A stretch of DNA of 64,000 nucleotides from Balanoglossus misakiensis. Taxonomy: Eukaryota; Hemichordata. The translations under genes were made by a program, and so were the position numbers. Location: the NCBI GenBank assembly GCA_040954595.2, contig CM082582.2, positions 13,640,001 through 13,704,000 of the forward strand, read 5' to 3'. Below are positions 63,948 through 64,000 of the stretch, in pieces. Each line of letters starts with the position of its first letter. Positions within the stretch are counted from its first letter, which is position 1. The notes under the pieces were generated by a model that was not told the origin of the DNA, searched no databases, and saw only the letters and a list, made by a program, of their open reading frames with translations.

Positions 63948-64000
63948 AAGGCCTTGAATTGACTGATATTTCTCTGGTCAGCTACAGTGAATGTAGAATT

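Larger units (their letters stand above)
63104..64000. other. Upstream of CIMIP1, right edge of window
   Basis: The CIMIP1 promoter occupies the first few hundred bases, which are CpG-richer to about 63.5 kb. Beyond that is AT-rich DNA with no supported gene, apart from the large inverted repeat at 63864-63947. Confidence 0.6.

Overview
The window is nuclear DNA of an animal. It is AT-rich, the genes are split into many short exons with GT-AG introns, and there is one likely GC-AG intron. Every recognised product has a close vertebrate counterpart. Introns of a few hundred bases, compact gene spacing and ciliary and centrosomal genes fit a marine invertebrate bilaterian. A deuterostome (echinoderm, hemichordate or cephalochordate) is my best guess, with low confidence. 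No bacterial, viral or CRISPR features were seen.

Layout: 1-11.2 kb has no gene I can support. It holds microsatellites, homopolymer runs and a short GC-richer island near 10.4-10.6 kb. From 11.5 to 23.3 kb there is a tight cluster of four genes: a Schlafen-like (AlbA_2) protein (+), POLR2C/RPB3 (-), RPRD1 (+) and a PIP4P/TMEM55 phosphatidylinositol-4,5-bisphosphate 4-phosphatase (+). The Schlafen-like gene and POLR2C converge, with poly(A) signals about 10 bases apart. POLR2C and RPRD1, both RNA polymerase II factors, diverge from a roughly 380-base shared promoter. From 25.7 to 41.9 kb lies CEP192 (SPD-2), reconstructed as 34 coding exons whose phases all agree. They total 8115 nt, or 2704 residues. 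From 41.9 to 59.7 kb there is no supported coding sequence beyond the CEP192 3' UTR and probably the CIMIP1 3' UTR. From 59.7 to 63.1 kb lies CIMIP1 (C20orf85), a ciliary microtubule inner protein, on the minus strand in three exons. A perfect 28-bp inverted repeat sits at the right edge.

Reconstruction check: every gene model closes in frame. Lengths match the families where I know them: POLR2C 275 aa, PIP4P 257 aa, RPRD1 314 aa, CIMIP1 133 aa and CEP192 2704 aa. The Schlafen-like model is 302 aa.

How the genes relate: two themes are visible, the Pol II machinery (POLR2C, RPRD1) and the centriole/cilium (CEP192, CIMIP1). Promoter motifs agree with function: a CLEAR-like E-box at PIP4P, and an X-box-like plus a forkhead motif at CIMIP1. 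I did not find a clearly new multi-gene system. The most unusual signals are five exact copies of an X-box core 10-mer in the gene-free regions, the 28-bp perfect inverted repeat at 63.9 kb, the stand-alone Schlafen-like nuclease-type gene with its GC-AG intron, and an unassigned coding-like stretch beside a palindrome at 26.2-26.4 kb.
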